Source of the DNA: Ramlibacter monticola
Lineage (GTDB): Bacteria > Pseudomonadota > Gammaproteobacteria > Burkholderiales > Burkholderiaceae_C
Length of the DNA: 64,000 nucleotides
NCBI RefSeq assembly: GCF_016722785.1
Contig: NZ_JAEQNE010000001.1
Coordinates: forward strand, 124,001 to 188,000
Reading direction: 5' to 3'
In this document: positions 1 through 11,961 of the stretch, in pieces
Numbering within the stretch: position 1 is the stretch's first letter
How the letters are laid out: each line of letters starts with the position of its first letter
Notes under the pieces: generated by a model
Database searches by the model: none
The model's input: only the letters and a program-made list of their open reading frames with translations
Told to the model about the DNA's origin: nothing
Made by a program: the position numbers and the translations under genes

Positions 1-558
1 CACATGGTGGAGACGCTGCAGGCCCTGGAGAAACACCTGGCCAGCCTGACGGGCCGCGCCCGCCTGATCGTCTGGGCGCACAACTCGCACCTGGGCGACG
101 CGAGCGCGACCGAGATGGGCGACATCGGCGAGTGGAACGTGGGCCAGCTGGCGCGCGACCGCTGGGGCGACGCCGCCATGCTGGTGGGCTTCAGCACGCA
201 CCACGGCACGGTGACCGCGGCCCCGGAATGGGACGCGCCGGCGCAGCGCAAGCGGGTGCAGCCGGGGCTGCCGGGCAGCTACGAGGACCTGTTCCACCAA
301 GCCGGCGAGCGCTTCTGGCTGCCGCTGCAGGGGAATGCGGCGCTGGCGAATCTGCTGGCGGAAAGGCGCCTGCAGCGCGCGATCGGGGTGATCTACCTGC
401 CCCACTCGGAGCGCACCAGCCACTACTTCCACACGCAGCTGCCGGCGCAGTTCGACGCGATGATCCACATCGACGAGACGCGGGCGCTGGAGCCGCTGGT
501 GGCGGAGCCGGAATGGCACGCGGGCGAGGCGGCGGAGACGTATCCGACGGGACTGTGA
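1..558 (+). CDS. Erythromycin esterase family protein, C-terminal part (5' end outside window)
   Basis: The reading frame is open from the first base, so the gene begins before the window and only about 185 C-terminal residues are seen. The segment contains IVWAHNSHLGDA, the histidine-rich motif of erythromycin esterase-like proteins, then a later YLPHSERTSHYF segment with further conserved histidines. Family members hydrolyse the macrolide lactone in some enterobacteria, but most environmental homologues have no proven substrate, so resistance should not be assumed. The gene is convergent with dsbB, with 45 bp between the two stops. Family assignment is confident; function is not. Confidence 0.75.
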   Translation, partial: HMVETLQALEKHLASLTGRARLIVWAHNSHLGDASATEMGDIGEWNVGQLARDRWGDAAMLVGFSTHHGTVTAAPEWDAPAQRKRVQPGLPGSYEDLFHQAGERFWLPLQGNAALANLLAERRLQRAIGVIYLPHSERTSHYFHTQLPAQFDAMIHIDETRALEPLVAEPEWHAGEAAETYPTGL

Positions 559-603
559 TCCCTGGGACCATCACCCCAAGGAGGCCGGGGGCCCGGGGGA
601 TCC

Positions 604-1152
604 TTACGCCGTCAAGGCCTCGCGCTGCTGCGTCCGCGCGCGGCTGCGCAACTGGCGCGCCAGCAGCGTCGCCGCCACGACGATCACCGCGCTGAACGCG
701 ACGAAGGACCAATTCGCCAGCGATCCGCCCAGGAAGGTCCAGTCGATCTTGGTGCAGTCCCCGCTGCCCTTGAAGATCATCGGGATCGCGCGCTGCAGCG
801 GGAAGTTCTCGATCATCCCGTAGAAATCGCGGCCGCAGGAAGCGACCTCGGGCGGATACCACTGCAGCCAGCTCTGGCGGGCCGCCACGAAGGCGCCGAA
901 GCCGGCGGCCAGCAGCATGAGGCCCGTGCCCGCGAGCTGCGCGCCGCGCGCCGGGAAGGCGGCTCCCAGGGCCGCCACGATCAGCACCAGGATCAGCGCG
1001 TAGCGCTGCACGATGCACATCGGGCAGGGCACGAGGCCGACCACCAGTTGCAGGTACAGCCCGAAGCCCAGCATGGCCACGCACGCCGCGGCGACCGTTG
1101 CCAGGACGCGCCGCGGCGCGGTATCGAACCAGTTCAGGAGCTTGCCGCCCAT
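604..1152 (-). CDS. dsbB: Disulfide bond formation protein B (DsbB)
   Basis: DsbB is the inner-membrane enzyme that reoxidises periplasmic DsbA and passes the electrons to quinone. The 182-residue protein has four hydrophobic segments (about 17-40, 50-67, 72-92 and 144-165). The first catalytic pair is CPMC at residues 43-46, followed directly by the conserved IVQR stretch. The second periplasmic pair is Cys106 and Cys133. A GAGGAACA ribosome site lies just before the ATG. It lies 27 bp downstream of cysA on the same strand, but a functional link to sulfate uptake is not needed. The Dsb pathway could matter for folding the many secreted cysteine proteins here, which is only an inference. Confidence 0.93.
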   Translation of the reverse strand: MGGKLLNWFDTAPRRVLATVAAACVAMLGFGLYLQLVVGLVPCPMCIVQRYALILVLIVAALGAAFPARGAQLAGTGLMLLAAGFGAFVAARQSWLQWYPPEVASCGRDFYGMIENFPLQRAIPMIFKGSGDCTKIDWTFLGGSLANWSFVAFSAVIVVAATLLARQLRSRARTQQREALTA

Positions 1153-1179
1153 TGTTCCTCAGCCCTCCATGCGGGGGGG

Positions 1180-2280
1180 CTAGATGCCCGCGCCGCTCTC
1201 CACGAATATGCGGGCCTTGCGCGGCGTCACCACCAGCGTTTCGCCCTCCTTCAACCCCATCGCCCGGAACTGTTCCGCCGGGATCTGCGCCTCGATGATG
1301 GGGTCGGACTGTGAATTGTCCCCCGATTTGGTCCCCTCGACCGGCAGAAGTTCCAGCCGGGCGATCGGCCCGACGACGATCGCCCGCGCCAGCTTCGCCG
1401 GAATGCCGGCGGCGCCGGGGGTGAAGCGCTGCACCTCCAGGTCGTGCGGCCTAACGTAAGCCGCGGCCCGGGCGTTCTGCGCCTCGGCGTGCTCGGGCGA
1501 GGCGATCTGCAGGCCCTGGATGTCGACCTCGCCCTCGTGGGCGCGGCCGTGGAACAGGTTCACGTCGCCCAGGAAGCCGTAGACGAAGGGGCTGGCCGGG
1601 TGGTCCCAGACCTCCTGCGGCGAGCCCACCTGCTCGATGTTGCCGGCGTTCATCAGCACCACGCGGTCGGCCACTTCCAGCGCCTCCTCCTGGTCGTGCG
1701 TGACGAAGATGGAGGTGACGTGCAGGTCGTCGTGCAGGCGGCGCAGCCAGCGGCGCAGTTCCTTGCGCACCTTGGCGTCCAGGGCCCCGAAGGGCTCGTC
1801 CAGCAGCAGCACCTTGGGCTCCACCGCCAGCGCGCGCGCCAGCGCGATGCGCTGCCGCTGGCCCCCGGAGAGCTGCGAGGGGAAGCGGTCGGCCAGCCAG
1901 TCCAGTTGCACCAGGTTCAGCAGGTCGTGGACCTTCTTCCTGATCTCGGCCTCGGCGGGGCGCTGGCCGCGGGGCTTCACGCGCAGGCCGAAGGCCACGT
2001 TCTCGAACACGGTCATGTGCCGGAACAGTGCGTAGTGCTGGAACACGAAGCCGACCTGGCGCTCGCGCACGTGCACCTCGGTCGTGTCCTCGCCGGCGAA
2101 CAGGATGCTGCCGGCGTCGGCGGTCTCGAGGCCGGCGATGATGCGCAGCAGCGTGGTCTTGCCGCAGCCGGAGGGCCCCAGCAGGGCGACCAGTTCGCCG
2201 GAATCGATGTGCAGCGAGACGTCCTTGAGCGCCCGGAAGTCGCCGAAGTTCTTGCTGACGTTGCGGATTTCTATGCTCAT
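1180..2280 (-). CDS. cysA: Sulfate/thiosulfate ABC transporter ATP-binding protein CysA
   Basis: This is the cytoplasmic ATPase that powers sulfate and thiosulfate import through CysT and CysW. The 366-residue protein starts [10 protein letters not shown]. Walker A GPSGCGKT is at residues 35-42, the ABC signature LSGGQ at 137-141 and Walker B VLLLDE at 157-162. About 120 residues beyond the nucleotide-binding domain form the TOBE-like regulatory tail seen in CysA/MalK proteins. The frame is open further upstream, but the start at 2280 overlaps the cysW stop in an ATGA arrangement and begins exactly at the family N terminus. It is the last gene of sbp-cysT-cysW-cysA. Confidence 0.95.
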   Translation of the reverse strand: MSIEIRNVSKNFGDFRALKDVSLHIDSGELVALLGPSGCGKTTLLRIIAGLETADAGSILFAGEDTTEVHVRERQVGFVFQHYALFRHMTVFENVAFGLRVKPRGQRPAEAEIRKKVHDLLNLVQLDWLADRFPSQLSGGQRQRIALARALAVEPKVLLLDEPFGALDAKVRKELRRWLRRLHDDLHVTSIFVTHDQEEALEVADRVVLMNAGNIEQVGSPQEVWDHPASPFVYGFLGDVNLFHGRAHEGEVDIQGLQIASPEHAEAQNARAAAYVRPHDLEVQRFTPGAAGIPAKLARAIVVGPIARLELLPVEGTKSGDNSQSDPIIEAQIPAEQFRAMGLKEGETLVVTPRKARIFVESGAGI

Positions 2281-3176
2281 GCTGTCGTCCCTCCGAGCGC
2301 CATCGGGCGCTCCGGCGGCATTTCGGCGGCCGCCTTCATGTCGCGTTCCTGCTTCCACTCCGCCAGCGACTTGACGACCAGCGTCACCAGCGCCAGCAGG
2401 GCCAGCAGGGAGGCCACGGCGAAGGCCGCGACCGACTGGTACTCGTTGTAGAGGATCTCCACGTGCAGCGGCATGGTGTTGGTCTGGCCGCGGATGTGGC
2501 CGGACACCACGGACACGGCGCCGAATTCGCCCATGGCCCGCGCGTTGCACAGGATCACCCCGTAGATCAGGCCCCACTTGATGTTGGGCAGCGTCACGTA
2601 CCGGAAGGTCTGCCAGCCGGAGGCGCCCAGCACGATGGCGGCCTGCTCCTCGTCGTTGCCCTGGGCCTGCATCAGCGGGATCAGCTCGCGCGCGATGAAG
2701 GGGAAGGTCACGAACACGGTGGCCAGCACGATGCCGGGCACGGCGAAGACGATCTTGATGTCGTGCGCGTCCAGCCAGGGGCCCAGCCAGCCCTGGGCGC
2801 CGAACACCAGCACGTAGATCAGGCCGGCCACGACGGGCGACACCGAGAACGGCAGGTCCACCAGGGTGGTCAGGAAGGCCTTGCCCCGGAACTCGTACTT
2901 GGCGATGGCCCAGGCGGCGGCGACGCCGAACACCAGGTTCAGGGGCACGGCGATGGCGGCCGTGATCAGCGTCAGGCGGATGGCGGCCCAGGCGTCGGGC
3001 TCCTTCAGCGCCTCGAGGTAGGCCCCCAGCCCCTTGCGCAGCGCCTCGGTGAAGACGGCCGCCAGCGGCAGCAGCAGGAACAGCAGCAGGAACAGCAGCG
3101 CGATGGCGATCAGCGTCCGGCGCACCCAGGGCGCCTCGGTGGTCGTGACGCGCTTCTTGGTCAGGTCGGTGGCCAC
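2277..3176 (-). CDS. cysW: Sulfate ABC transporter permease CysW
   Basis: CysW is one of the two inner-membrane permease subunits of the sulfate importer. The 299-residue protein has about six membrane segments and the binding-protein-dependent permease motif (the EAA-type loop near [16 protein letters not shown]). The start codon is GTG, one base after the cysT stop, so translation is probably coupled to cysT. The 3' end overlaps cysA by four bases. The order cysT-cysW-cysA and the binding-protein gene upstream are standard for Burkholderiales and support the CysW assignment over other permeases. Confidence 0.94.
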   Translation of the reverse strand: MATDLTKKRVTTTEAPWVRRTLIAIALLFLLLFLLLPLAAVFTEALRKGLGAYLEALKEPDAWAAIRLTLITAAIAVPLNLVFGVAAAWAIAKYEFRGKAFLTTLVDLPFSVSPVVAGLIYVLVFGAQGWLGPWLDAHDIKIVFAVPGIVLATVFVTFPFIARELIPLMQAQGNDEEQAAIVLGASGWQTFRYVTLPNIKWGLIYGVILCNARAMGEFGAVSVVSGHIRGQTNTMPLHVEILYNEYQSVAAFAVASLLALLALVTLVVKSLAEWKQERDMKAAAEMPPERPMALGGTTA

Positions 3177-3177
3177 G

Positions 3178-4062
3178 TCAGTGCCCCCCCGCCCTGCGCC
3201 GCTGCCAGGCCTGCAGCCCGTTGATCACGAGCAGCAGCAGGAAGGAGAAGAACAGCATCACCACGGCCACCGCCGTGGCGCCGCCGTAGTCGTACTGTTC
3301 CAGCTTGCCGATGATGATCAGCGGCGTGATCTCGGAGACCATCGGCATGTTGCCGGCGATGAAGATCACCGAGCCGTATTCGCCGATGGCGCGCGCGAAG
3401 GCCATGGCGAAGCCGGTCAGCAGCGCCGGGGCGATCGAGGGGAAGATCACCTTGGTGAAGGTCTGCAGCCGGGTCGCGCCCAGGCACATGGCGGCCTCTT
3501 CCAGCTCCTTCTCGGACTCCTCCAGCACCGGCTGCACCGTCCGCACCACGAAGGGCATGCCGATGAAGATCAGCGCGATCACCACGCCGTTCGGGTTGAA
3601 GGCGAGCTTGATCCCCATGGGCTCGAGGTACTGGCCGATCCAGCCGTTGCCGGCCAGCAGCGCGGTCAGCGAGATGCCCGCCACCGCGGTGGGCAGCGCG
3701 AAGGGCAGGTCCACCAGCGCATCGACGATGCGCTTGCCCGGGAACGAATAGCGCACCAGCACCCAGGCCACCAGCAGCCCGAACACCACGTTCACCAGCG
3801 CGGCGAGGAAGGAGGCGCCGAAGGTGAGCCGGTAGGACGCCAGCACCCGCGGCGAGCTGATCGCGGTCCAGAACTGGTCCCAGCTCAGGGTGAAGGTCTT
3901 GAGGACCAGCGCCGAGAGCGGGATGAGCACGATCAGGCAGAGGTAGAAAAGCGTGTACCCCAGGGTCAGGTTGAACCCGGGGAGCACCTTCCTGCCGCCG
4001 CCGCGGGATGGAGGTGGCGCCGCCGCCGTGCCGGGCAGCGGCGCCGCGATTGCGCCACTCAT
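3178..4062 (-). CDS. cysT: Sulfate ABC transporter permease CysT (CysU)
   Basis: CysT pairs with CysW to form the membrane channel for sulfate. The 294-residue protein has a proline-rich cytoplasmic N terminus, then about six membrane helices; the permease loop contains [18 protein letters not shown]. It is paralogous to CysW, as expected for this transporter. The ATG lies six bases after the binding-protein stop codon, so the four genes form one tight operon. Nothing in the sequence is unusual. Confidence 0.94.
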   Translation of the reverse strand: MSGAIAAPLPGTAAAPPPSRGGGRKVLPGFNLTLGYTLFYLCLIVLIPLSALVLKTFTLSWDQFWTAISSPRVLASYRLTFGASFLAALVNVVFGLLVAWVLVRYSFPGKRIVDALVDLPFALPTAVAGISLTALLAGNGWIGQYLEPMGIKLAFNPNGVVIALIFIGMPFVVRTVQPVLEESEKELEEAAMCLGATRLQTFTKVIFPSIAPALLTGFAMAFARAIGEYGSVIFIAGNMPMVSEITPLIIIGKLEQYDYGGATAVAVVMLFFSFLLLLVINGLQAWQRRRAGGH

Positions 4063-4068
4063 GGATGC

Positions 4069-5067
4069 TTACTTGGTCGCGTAGATTTTGTCGAACTGGC
4101 CGCCGTCGTTGAAGTGCACCTTCTGGGCTTCCGACAGCGAGCCGAACAGTTCCTGCACGGTGAACAGCTTGATGGCCTTGAACTTGGTGTGCTTCTTCAG
4201 CACGGCCTCGTTGGTCGGGCGCATGTAGTGCTTCGCCGCGATCTCCTGGCCCTCGTCCGAGTACAGGAAGTTCAGGTAGGCCTTGGCGAGTTCGCCGGTG
4301 CCCTTCTTGGCCACGGTGCGCTCGACAACCGCCACCGGGTTCTCGGCCACGATGCTGGTCGAGGGATAGACCGCGTCGACCTTGTTCTCGCCGAATTCCT
4401 TGTTGACGGACTCCACCTCGGATTCGAAGGTGATCAGCACGTCGCCGATCCCGCGCTGCAGGAAGGCGGTGGTGGCGTCGCGGCCGCCGCGCGCCAGCAC
4501 CGGCACGTTCTTGTAAAGCTTTGCCACGAAGTCGGCCGCCTGGGCATCCGTGCCGCCCTTCTTCTTCACGTAGCCCCAGGCGGCCAGGTAGGCGTAGCGG
4601 CCGTTGCCGCCGGTCTTCGGGTTGACGACGACCACCTTGACGTCCGGCTTGAGCAGGTCGTCCCAGTCCTTGATGCCCTTGGGGTTGCCGTTGCGCACCA
4701 GGAACAGCATGGTGGAAGTGGTCGGCGCCGCGTTGTGCGGGAAGCGCTTCTGCCAGTCCTTGGCGACCACGCCCTTCTCGGCCAGGAATTCGATGTCGGT
4801 GGTGGTGTTCATGGTCACCACGTCGGCCTCCAGGCCGTCGGCCACCGCGCGTGCCTGCGCGCTGGAGCCGCCGTGGGCCTGCTCCACCTTCACGTCCTTG
4901 CCCGCGGTCTTCTTGTACCAGGGCACGAAGGCCGCGTTGATGTCCTTGTAGAACTCGCGCGCGACGTCGTACGACACGTTCAGCAGCGTCTGCTGCTGGG
5001 CGGAGGCCAGGCCGCTGGCGGCCAGAGCCACCGCGGCGAGGAGGATCTTGATCTTGGAGAGGGTCAT
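4069..5067 (-). CDS. sbp: Periplasmic sulfate-binding protein
   Basis: The first gene of the sulfate operon encodes the periplasmic receptor that delivers sulfate or thiosulfate to CysTWA. The 332-residue protein has a signal peptide (lysine-rich start, hydrophobic core, ASA before QQQ at about residue 24). The mature N terminus LLNVSYDVAREFY is typical of Sbp/CysP. Sbp and CysP differ in specificity and cannot be separated safely here. The upstream 136 bp separates it from the pobR-like gene on the same strand and holds an AT-rich stretch suited to CysB-type control. Confidence 0.92.
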   Translation of the reverse strand: MTLSKIKILLAAVALAASGLASAQQQTLLNVSYDVAREFYKDINAAFVPWYKKTAGKDVKVEQAHGGSSAQARAVADGLEADVVTMNTTTDIEFLAEKGVVAKDWQKRFPHNAAPTTSTMLFLVRNGNPKGIKDWDDLLKPDVKVVVVNPKTGGNGRYAYLAAWGYVKKKGGTDAQAADFVAKLYKNVPVLARGGRDATTAFLQRGIGDVLITFESEVESVNKEFGENKVDAVYPSTSIVAENPVAVVERTVAKKGTGELAKAYLNFLYSDEGQEIAAKHYMRPTNEAVLKKHTKFKAIKLFTVQELFGSLSEAQKVHFNDGGQFDKIYATK

Positions 5068-5203
5068 GCGATGCAGGCGGGGACTCGCCCCGCATCCTTG
5101 TTGTGCCCCTTTTCGGGGCGTTGTCGGGATTGTGCGGAGAGCGCTTTAATGCTCCAACGAATATCTCGTTGTTTGTTTATTATCGTTCGCCTTTAAGTCC
5201 CCT
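5068..5203 (-). promoter_or_regulatory. Upstream region of the sulfate operon
   Basis: This 136-bp gap is the only place for the sbp-cysTWA promoter. It is clearly richer in A and T (about 5147-5192) than its surroundings. It contains an inverted repeat CAACGA-N5-TCGTTG at 5155-5171 and, nearer sbp, two short GC hairpins (GCGGGG/CCCCGC near 5083-5099 and GCCCC/GGGGC near 5105-5119). CysB-family regulators bind AT-rich sites upstream of sulfate genes, so this is a plausible target, but I cannot define a consensus here. Confidence 0.4.
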
Positions 5204-5959
5204 TCACAGGAGCGGCCTCAGCTCGCGGGCGGCTTCCAGCAGCAAGGGCAGCAGGTCCCGCTGCAGCGCCCGCGGCTCCACCCGCTCGCGGGTGGTGACC
5301 ACGTTCAGCGCCGCCACGGTGCGGCCGTCCATGTTGCGCAGCGGCACGGCCACCGCCTGCACCCCCAGCTCGTGCTCCTGGCTCGCGACGCAGTAGTCCT
5401 GCTGCCGCACCTGCTCGATCAGGGCGCGGAAGCCGCGGGCGTCGACGGTCGTGTGCCCGGTCAGCCGCGGCAGCTCGCGGCCCTTGAGCCAGGCGCTGAA
5501 CTCCGCCCGGCCCTTGCCGGCCAGCAGCACGCGGCCGGTGGAGGTGGCGTGGGCGGGCAGCCGGGCGCCCAGGTGGAGCCCGTAGGCCTGCAGCGCCGAG
5601 CCGCTGCGCGCCACGATCACCACGTGATCGCCGTCCAGCACCACGGCGGAGAAGGATTCGCCCGTCGCGCCGGCCAGGCGATTGAGCGTCGGCTGCACCG
5701 CGCGCGGCAGCCGCGCCGAGGCCAGGTAGCTGCCGGAAAAGCGCAGCACCTTGGGCGCCAGCCAGAACCAGCTGCCGTCGGTTTCCAGGTAGCCCAGGTG
5801 GGCCAGGGTCAGCAGGTGCCGGCGCGCGGCGGCGCGGGTGAGTCCGGCGCGCTCGGCGGCCAGGGTGGCGTTGAGCCGCTGCCGCTGGGTGTCGAAGCTT
5901 TCCAGCACGGCCAGACCCTTGGCCATGCCGGCGATGTAGTCCGCGTGGGCGATCGTCAT
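5204..5959 (-). CDS. pobR: IclR-family transcriptional regulator (PobR/PcaR type)
   Basis: The protein has an N-terminal winged helix (about residues 9-70, with TRAAARRHLLTLAHLGYL as recognition region) and a C-terminal IclR effector domain including STGRVLLAG and VAVPLRN. Regulators of this subfamily control pca and pob genes for protocatechuate and 4-hydroxybenzoate. It is divergent from pobA with 113 bp between starts, which supports control of pobA in response to 4-hydroxybenzoate. I chose the ATG at 5959 (MTIAHADYIAG, 251 residues); the frame is open 15 codons further, but that would cover the candidate operators. The effector is inferred from context. Confidence 0.85.
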   Translation of the reverse strand: MTIAHADYIAGMAKGLAVLESFDTQRQRLNATLAAERAGLTRAAARRHLLTLAHLGYLETDGSWFWLAPKVLRFSGSYLASARLPRAVQPTLNRLAGATGESFSAVVLDGDHVVIVARSGSALQAYGLHLGARLPAHATSTGRVLLAGKGRAEFSAWLKGRELPRLTGHTTVDARGFRALIEQVRQQDYCVASQEHELGVQAVAVPLRNMDGRTVAALNVVTTRERVEPRALQRDLLPLLLEAARELRPLL

Positions 5960-6002
5960 GATGGAGTGCGCGATGATCGCGCAGACCGCGCAATGATCGC
6001 AC
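5949..6002. promoter_or_regulatory. Candidate PobR operators in the pobR-pobA intergenic region
   Basis: A perfect 7-1-7 palindrome GCGCGAT-G-ATCGCGC lies at 5968-5982. A second copy matching at 13 of 15 positions (GCGCAATGATCGCAC) lies at 5988-6002, exactly 20 bp further, so both fall on the same face of the helix. A weaker inverted copy (GGCGATCGTCAT) spans 5948-5959 and reaches the pobR start. Repeated approximately 10-bp half sites are the known pattern for PobR and PcaU operators. Binding and autoregulation are inferred. Confidence 0.55.
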
Positions 6003-6057
6003 AACGCGTGCGCGCCACCCCTGTTCGCCGCCGCCGCCAGCCCTTACGCTGCGCTGA

Positions 6058-7248
<1,191 letters not shown>

Positions 7249-7272
7249 TACCGAAAACCAGAAAACGGACAA

Positions 7273-7389
7273 CCGAACGCAGAGGGCGCAGAGGCTACGC
7301 AGAGGACGCAAAAGGATCCCGTTGAAGAAGAATATCCTTCGGGTTTCCTTCTGCGTCCTCTGCGCTTCCTCTGCGCCCTCTGCGTTCGG
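7273..7389. repeat. Long GCAGAGG-type inverted repeat between convergent genes
   Basis: The left arm (7273-7317) and right arm (7334-7389) are near-perfect reverse complements: both begin, read from outside, with CCGAACGCAGAGGGCGCAGAGG, here cited as two blocks CCGAACGCAGAGG and GCGCAGAGG. Each arm is itself built of repeated GCAGAGG units, and the right arm carries about ten extra bases near the loop. The transcript would form a very stable hairpin, so it could end both pobA and the opposing binding-protein gene. The AGAGG-rich unit looks like a dispersed intergenic repeat rather than a simple terminator. Confidence 0.75.
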
Positions 7390-7433
7390 CTGTCTGGTTT
7401 CTGTCTGGCTCTGTCTGGTCTTCCTGCGCGGCG

Positions 7434-8408
7434 TCAGTCCGCGAACTTCCCGCCTGCCTTGATCACCGGCCCCCACTTGTTGATCTCCGACTGCAGCCAC
7501 GCGTGCAGCGCCTCCGGCGTGTTGGTGGCATCGGGCACGATCTCGGCGCCGAGGTCGTCCATGCGCTTGATCACGTCGGGATCCTTCAGCGCGGTGCGCA
7601 CGGCCTGGTTCATGCGGTCCACGATCGCCTTGGGCGTGCCCTTGGGCGCGTAGATGCCGTGCCACACCACGACCTCGAAGTCCTTCAGGCCCTGTTCCGC
7701 CAGCGTCGGCGTGCCGGGCAGCACCTTCACGCGGTTCCGGGTGGTCACGCCATAGAGCTTGACGTTGCCCGCCTTGATCTGCGGCACCGTCTGCGTGGTC
7801 TGGTCGCACAGCACGTCGACCTGTCCGCCCAGCAGCGCGTTCATCGCGGGCGCGGTGCCCTGGAACGGCACCTCGGTGAGCTGCACGCCGATGGCGCGCT
7901 GGAACATCATCCCGCACAGCTGCGACACCGCGCCCAGGCCCGCGTTCGCGAGGTTGATCTTGGCCTGGTTGGCCTTGATGTAGCTGACCATCTCCTGCAG
8001 GTTGTTGGCGGGGAAGTCCTTGCGCGCCAGCATCGTCATGGGCACTTCGACGGCCTGGCTGACGAACTCGAAGTCCTTCAGCGGGTCGTAACTGAGCTTG
8101 CGGTACAGGGCCGTGGACGTGGCCATGCCGTTGTGGTGGATGAAGAAGGTGTAGCCGTCCGGCGCCGCCTTCGCCACGTAGCTCGCCGCCACCGTGCCGC
8201 CCGCGCCCAGCTTGTTCTCCACCACCACCGTCTGGCCGAGCGTCCTGGTCATCGCCGCGCCCAGCGTGCGCGCGACCACGTCGGTGGGGCCGCCCGCCGC
8301 GAAGGGGACCACCAGCGTGACGGGCTTCGTGGGCCAGGTCCCCTGCGCCTGCGCGAGGACGACGGTGGAGAGGCCCAGCAACGTGACCAGGGTGCGCTTG
8401 AACTGCAT
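7434..8408 (-). CDS. Bug/TctC-family periplasmic solute-binding protein
   Basis: These proteins are periplasmic receptors of tripartite tricarboxylate transporters and are hugely expanded in Burkholderiales, often without nearby membrane partners, as here. The 324-residue protein starts [11 protein letters not shown], has a signal peptide ending AQAQG, and carries the family motif [19 protein letters not shown] right after it. The frame is open to 8570, but the ATG at 8408 is the only start that gives a proper signal peptide. It is divergent from a CaiB/BaiF CoA-transferase gene, which suggests a carboxylic acid ligand. The ligand itself cannot be read from sequence. Confidence 0.9.
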   Translation of the reverse strand: MQFKRTLVTLLGLSTVVLAQAQGTWPTKPVTLVVPFAAGGPTDVVARTLGAAMTRTLGQTVVVENKLGAGGTVAASYVAKAAPDGYTFFIHHNGMATSTALYRKLSYDPLKDFEFVSQAVEVPMTMLARKDFPANNLQEMVSYIKANQAKINLANAGLGAVSQLCGMMFQRAIGVQLTEVPFQGTAPAMNALLGGQVDVLCDQTTQTVPQIKAGNVKLYGVTTRNRVKVLPGTPTLAEQGLKDFEVVVWHGIYAPKGTPKAIVDRMNQAVRTALKDPDVIKRMDDLGAEIVPDATNTPEALHAWLQSEINKWGPVIKAGGKFAD

Positions 8409-8518
8409 CTTGTGATCTCCTGTGATTGGCTGGCCGGGTGCGTCCGGCGCCATCCGAGGGTAGCTGCAGCGCGGCAGGCGAGCATCGGGATGTACCCCCA
8501 CTCTGCTAGCCTTGCGGC

Positions 8519-9412
8519 ATGAGCCACCCCCACGCCCCGCTCCACGGCCTGCGCATCCTGAGCCTCGCACTTAACCTGCCCGGCCCCGCGGCGCTGATGC
8601 GGTGCCGCCGCCTCGGCGCCACCTGCACGAAGCTGGAGCCGCCGTCCGGCGATCCCATGGGGCAGTACAACCCGGACGCCTACGCGGAGCTGCACGAGGG
8701 AGTGAAGGTGCTGCACGCCGACCTGAAGACCGACGAGGGACGGCAGGTGCTGCAGCGCGAACTGGCCCGCACCGATGTCCTGCTCACGTCCTTCCGCCCG
8801 TCCGCGCTCGCGCGGCTGGGACTGGGTTGGAAGGAACTGCATTCGCACCATCCGGCCTTGAGCCAGGTCGCGATCGTCGGCGCGCCGGGGCCGCGCGCCG
8901 AGGAACCGGGGCACGACCTCACCTACCTCGCCGACAACGGATTGGTCCCCGGCCTCGAGCTGCCCGCCACGCTGTACGCCGACATGAGCGGATCGCTGCT
9001 GGCAACGGAGGCCGTGCTGCAGGCGGCGCTGCGCAAGCACGAACGCTACGCGGGCACCGGCGATCCGCATCCGGAAGGCCTGTACCTCGAAGTGGCGCTG
9101 TCGGACGCGGCGGCGTACCTGGCCCTGCCCCGCCGCTGGGGGCTCACGCAGCCGCGCGGATCGGTGGGCGGAGCGCACGCGGGCTACCGCGTGTATCCCT
9201 GCAAGGATGGCCGCGTGGCGGTGGCGGCGCTGGAGCCGCACTTCGCGGCGGCGCTGTGCGCGGCCGCGGGCGTGGAGCGCAGCGACATGCGCGCGATGCA
9301 CGCACCGGCCACGCACGAGGCCATCGCGGCGTTCTTCGCGTCGCGCACGCGCAAGGAACTGGATCGGCTCGCGGGCGAGAAGGATCTGCCGCTGCACACG
9401 ATGGCGGCGTGA
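8519..9412 (+). CDS. CaiB/BaiF family CoA-transferase (short form)
   Basis: Class III CoA-transferases move CoA between carboxylic acids; the superfamily also holds alpha-methylacyl-CoA racemases. The N terminus ([19 protein letters not shown]), [14 protein letters not shown] and [13 protein letters not shown] match the family, and the Asp in GHDLTYLA is in the position of the catalytic aspartate. At 297 residues it is shorter than the usual 380-420, mainly by lacking much of the C-terminal part, so it may be a racemase-like short version. It is divergent from the Bug-type binding protein, with 110 bp between starts, suggesting joint use of one organic acid. Confidence 0.82.
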   Translation: MSHPHAPLHGLRILSLALNLPGPAALMRCRRLGATCTKLEPPSGDPMGQYNPDAYAELHEGVKVLHADLKTDEGRQVLQRELARTDVLLTSFRPSALARLGLGWKELHSHHPALSQVAIVGAPGPRAEEPGHDLTYLADNGLVPGLELPATLYADMSGSLLATEAVLQAALRKHERYAGTGDPHPEGLYLEVALSDAAAYLALPRRWGLTQPRGSVGGAHAGYRVYPCKDGRVAVAALEPHFAAALCAAAGVERSDMRAMHAPATHEAIAAFFASRTRKELDRLAGEKDLPLHTMAA

Positions 9413-9471
9413 CGGGGAGCACCGGATCCGCGCCTGCGCGGAGATGACGAAAGGGGCGCGACGCCGCCGGC

Positions 9472-11718
<2,247 letters not shown>

Positions 11719-11766
11719 TTTAGGCCGCCTTGCCCGACTGCCGCTCTTTGTGGGTATTGGGCTGGC

Positions 11767-11961
11767 TCAGCCGGCGCCCGGCTCGTCCAGCAGGCGCTGC
11801 CGCGCCCGCGCCACCAGCCCGAGAACCTCTTCGGGCCGCTCGCTGCGCGCGATGAGCCCCAGGGCGACCATGGCCAGCAGCAGTTCGCTCCGGTCCGGCC
11901 CGACCTCGCCCAGGGCCTGGGACAGCGCGGTGTAGCTGCGATCGAGATCGGCATCGTTCAT
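11767..11961 (-). CDS. Small DUF2783-like protein coupled to FAD hydroxylase
   Basis: The 64-residue protein begins MNDADLDRSYTALSQALGEV and is a compact helical, leucine- and alanine-rich sequence without signal peptide or membrane segment. Its start overlaps the stop of the FAD hydroxylase by four bases, so the two are translationally coupled. As far as I recall, small DUF2783 proteins occur next to FAD-dependent aromatic hydroxylases in Burkholderiales, and the pattern D-L-D-x-x-Y-T near the start agrees. A role as small partner or stability factor is conceivable but not shown. Confidence 0.7.
   Translation of the reverse strand: MNDADLDRSYTALSQALGEVGPDRSELLLAMVALGLIARSERPEEVLGLVARARQRLLDEPGAG

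Noticed and set aside
4..558. Macrolide resistance gene
   Set aside because: The partial protein is in the erythromycin esterase family, but most such chromosomal homologues are of unknown function and the 5' part is outside the window.
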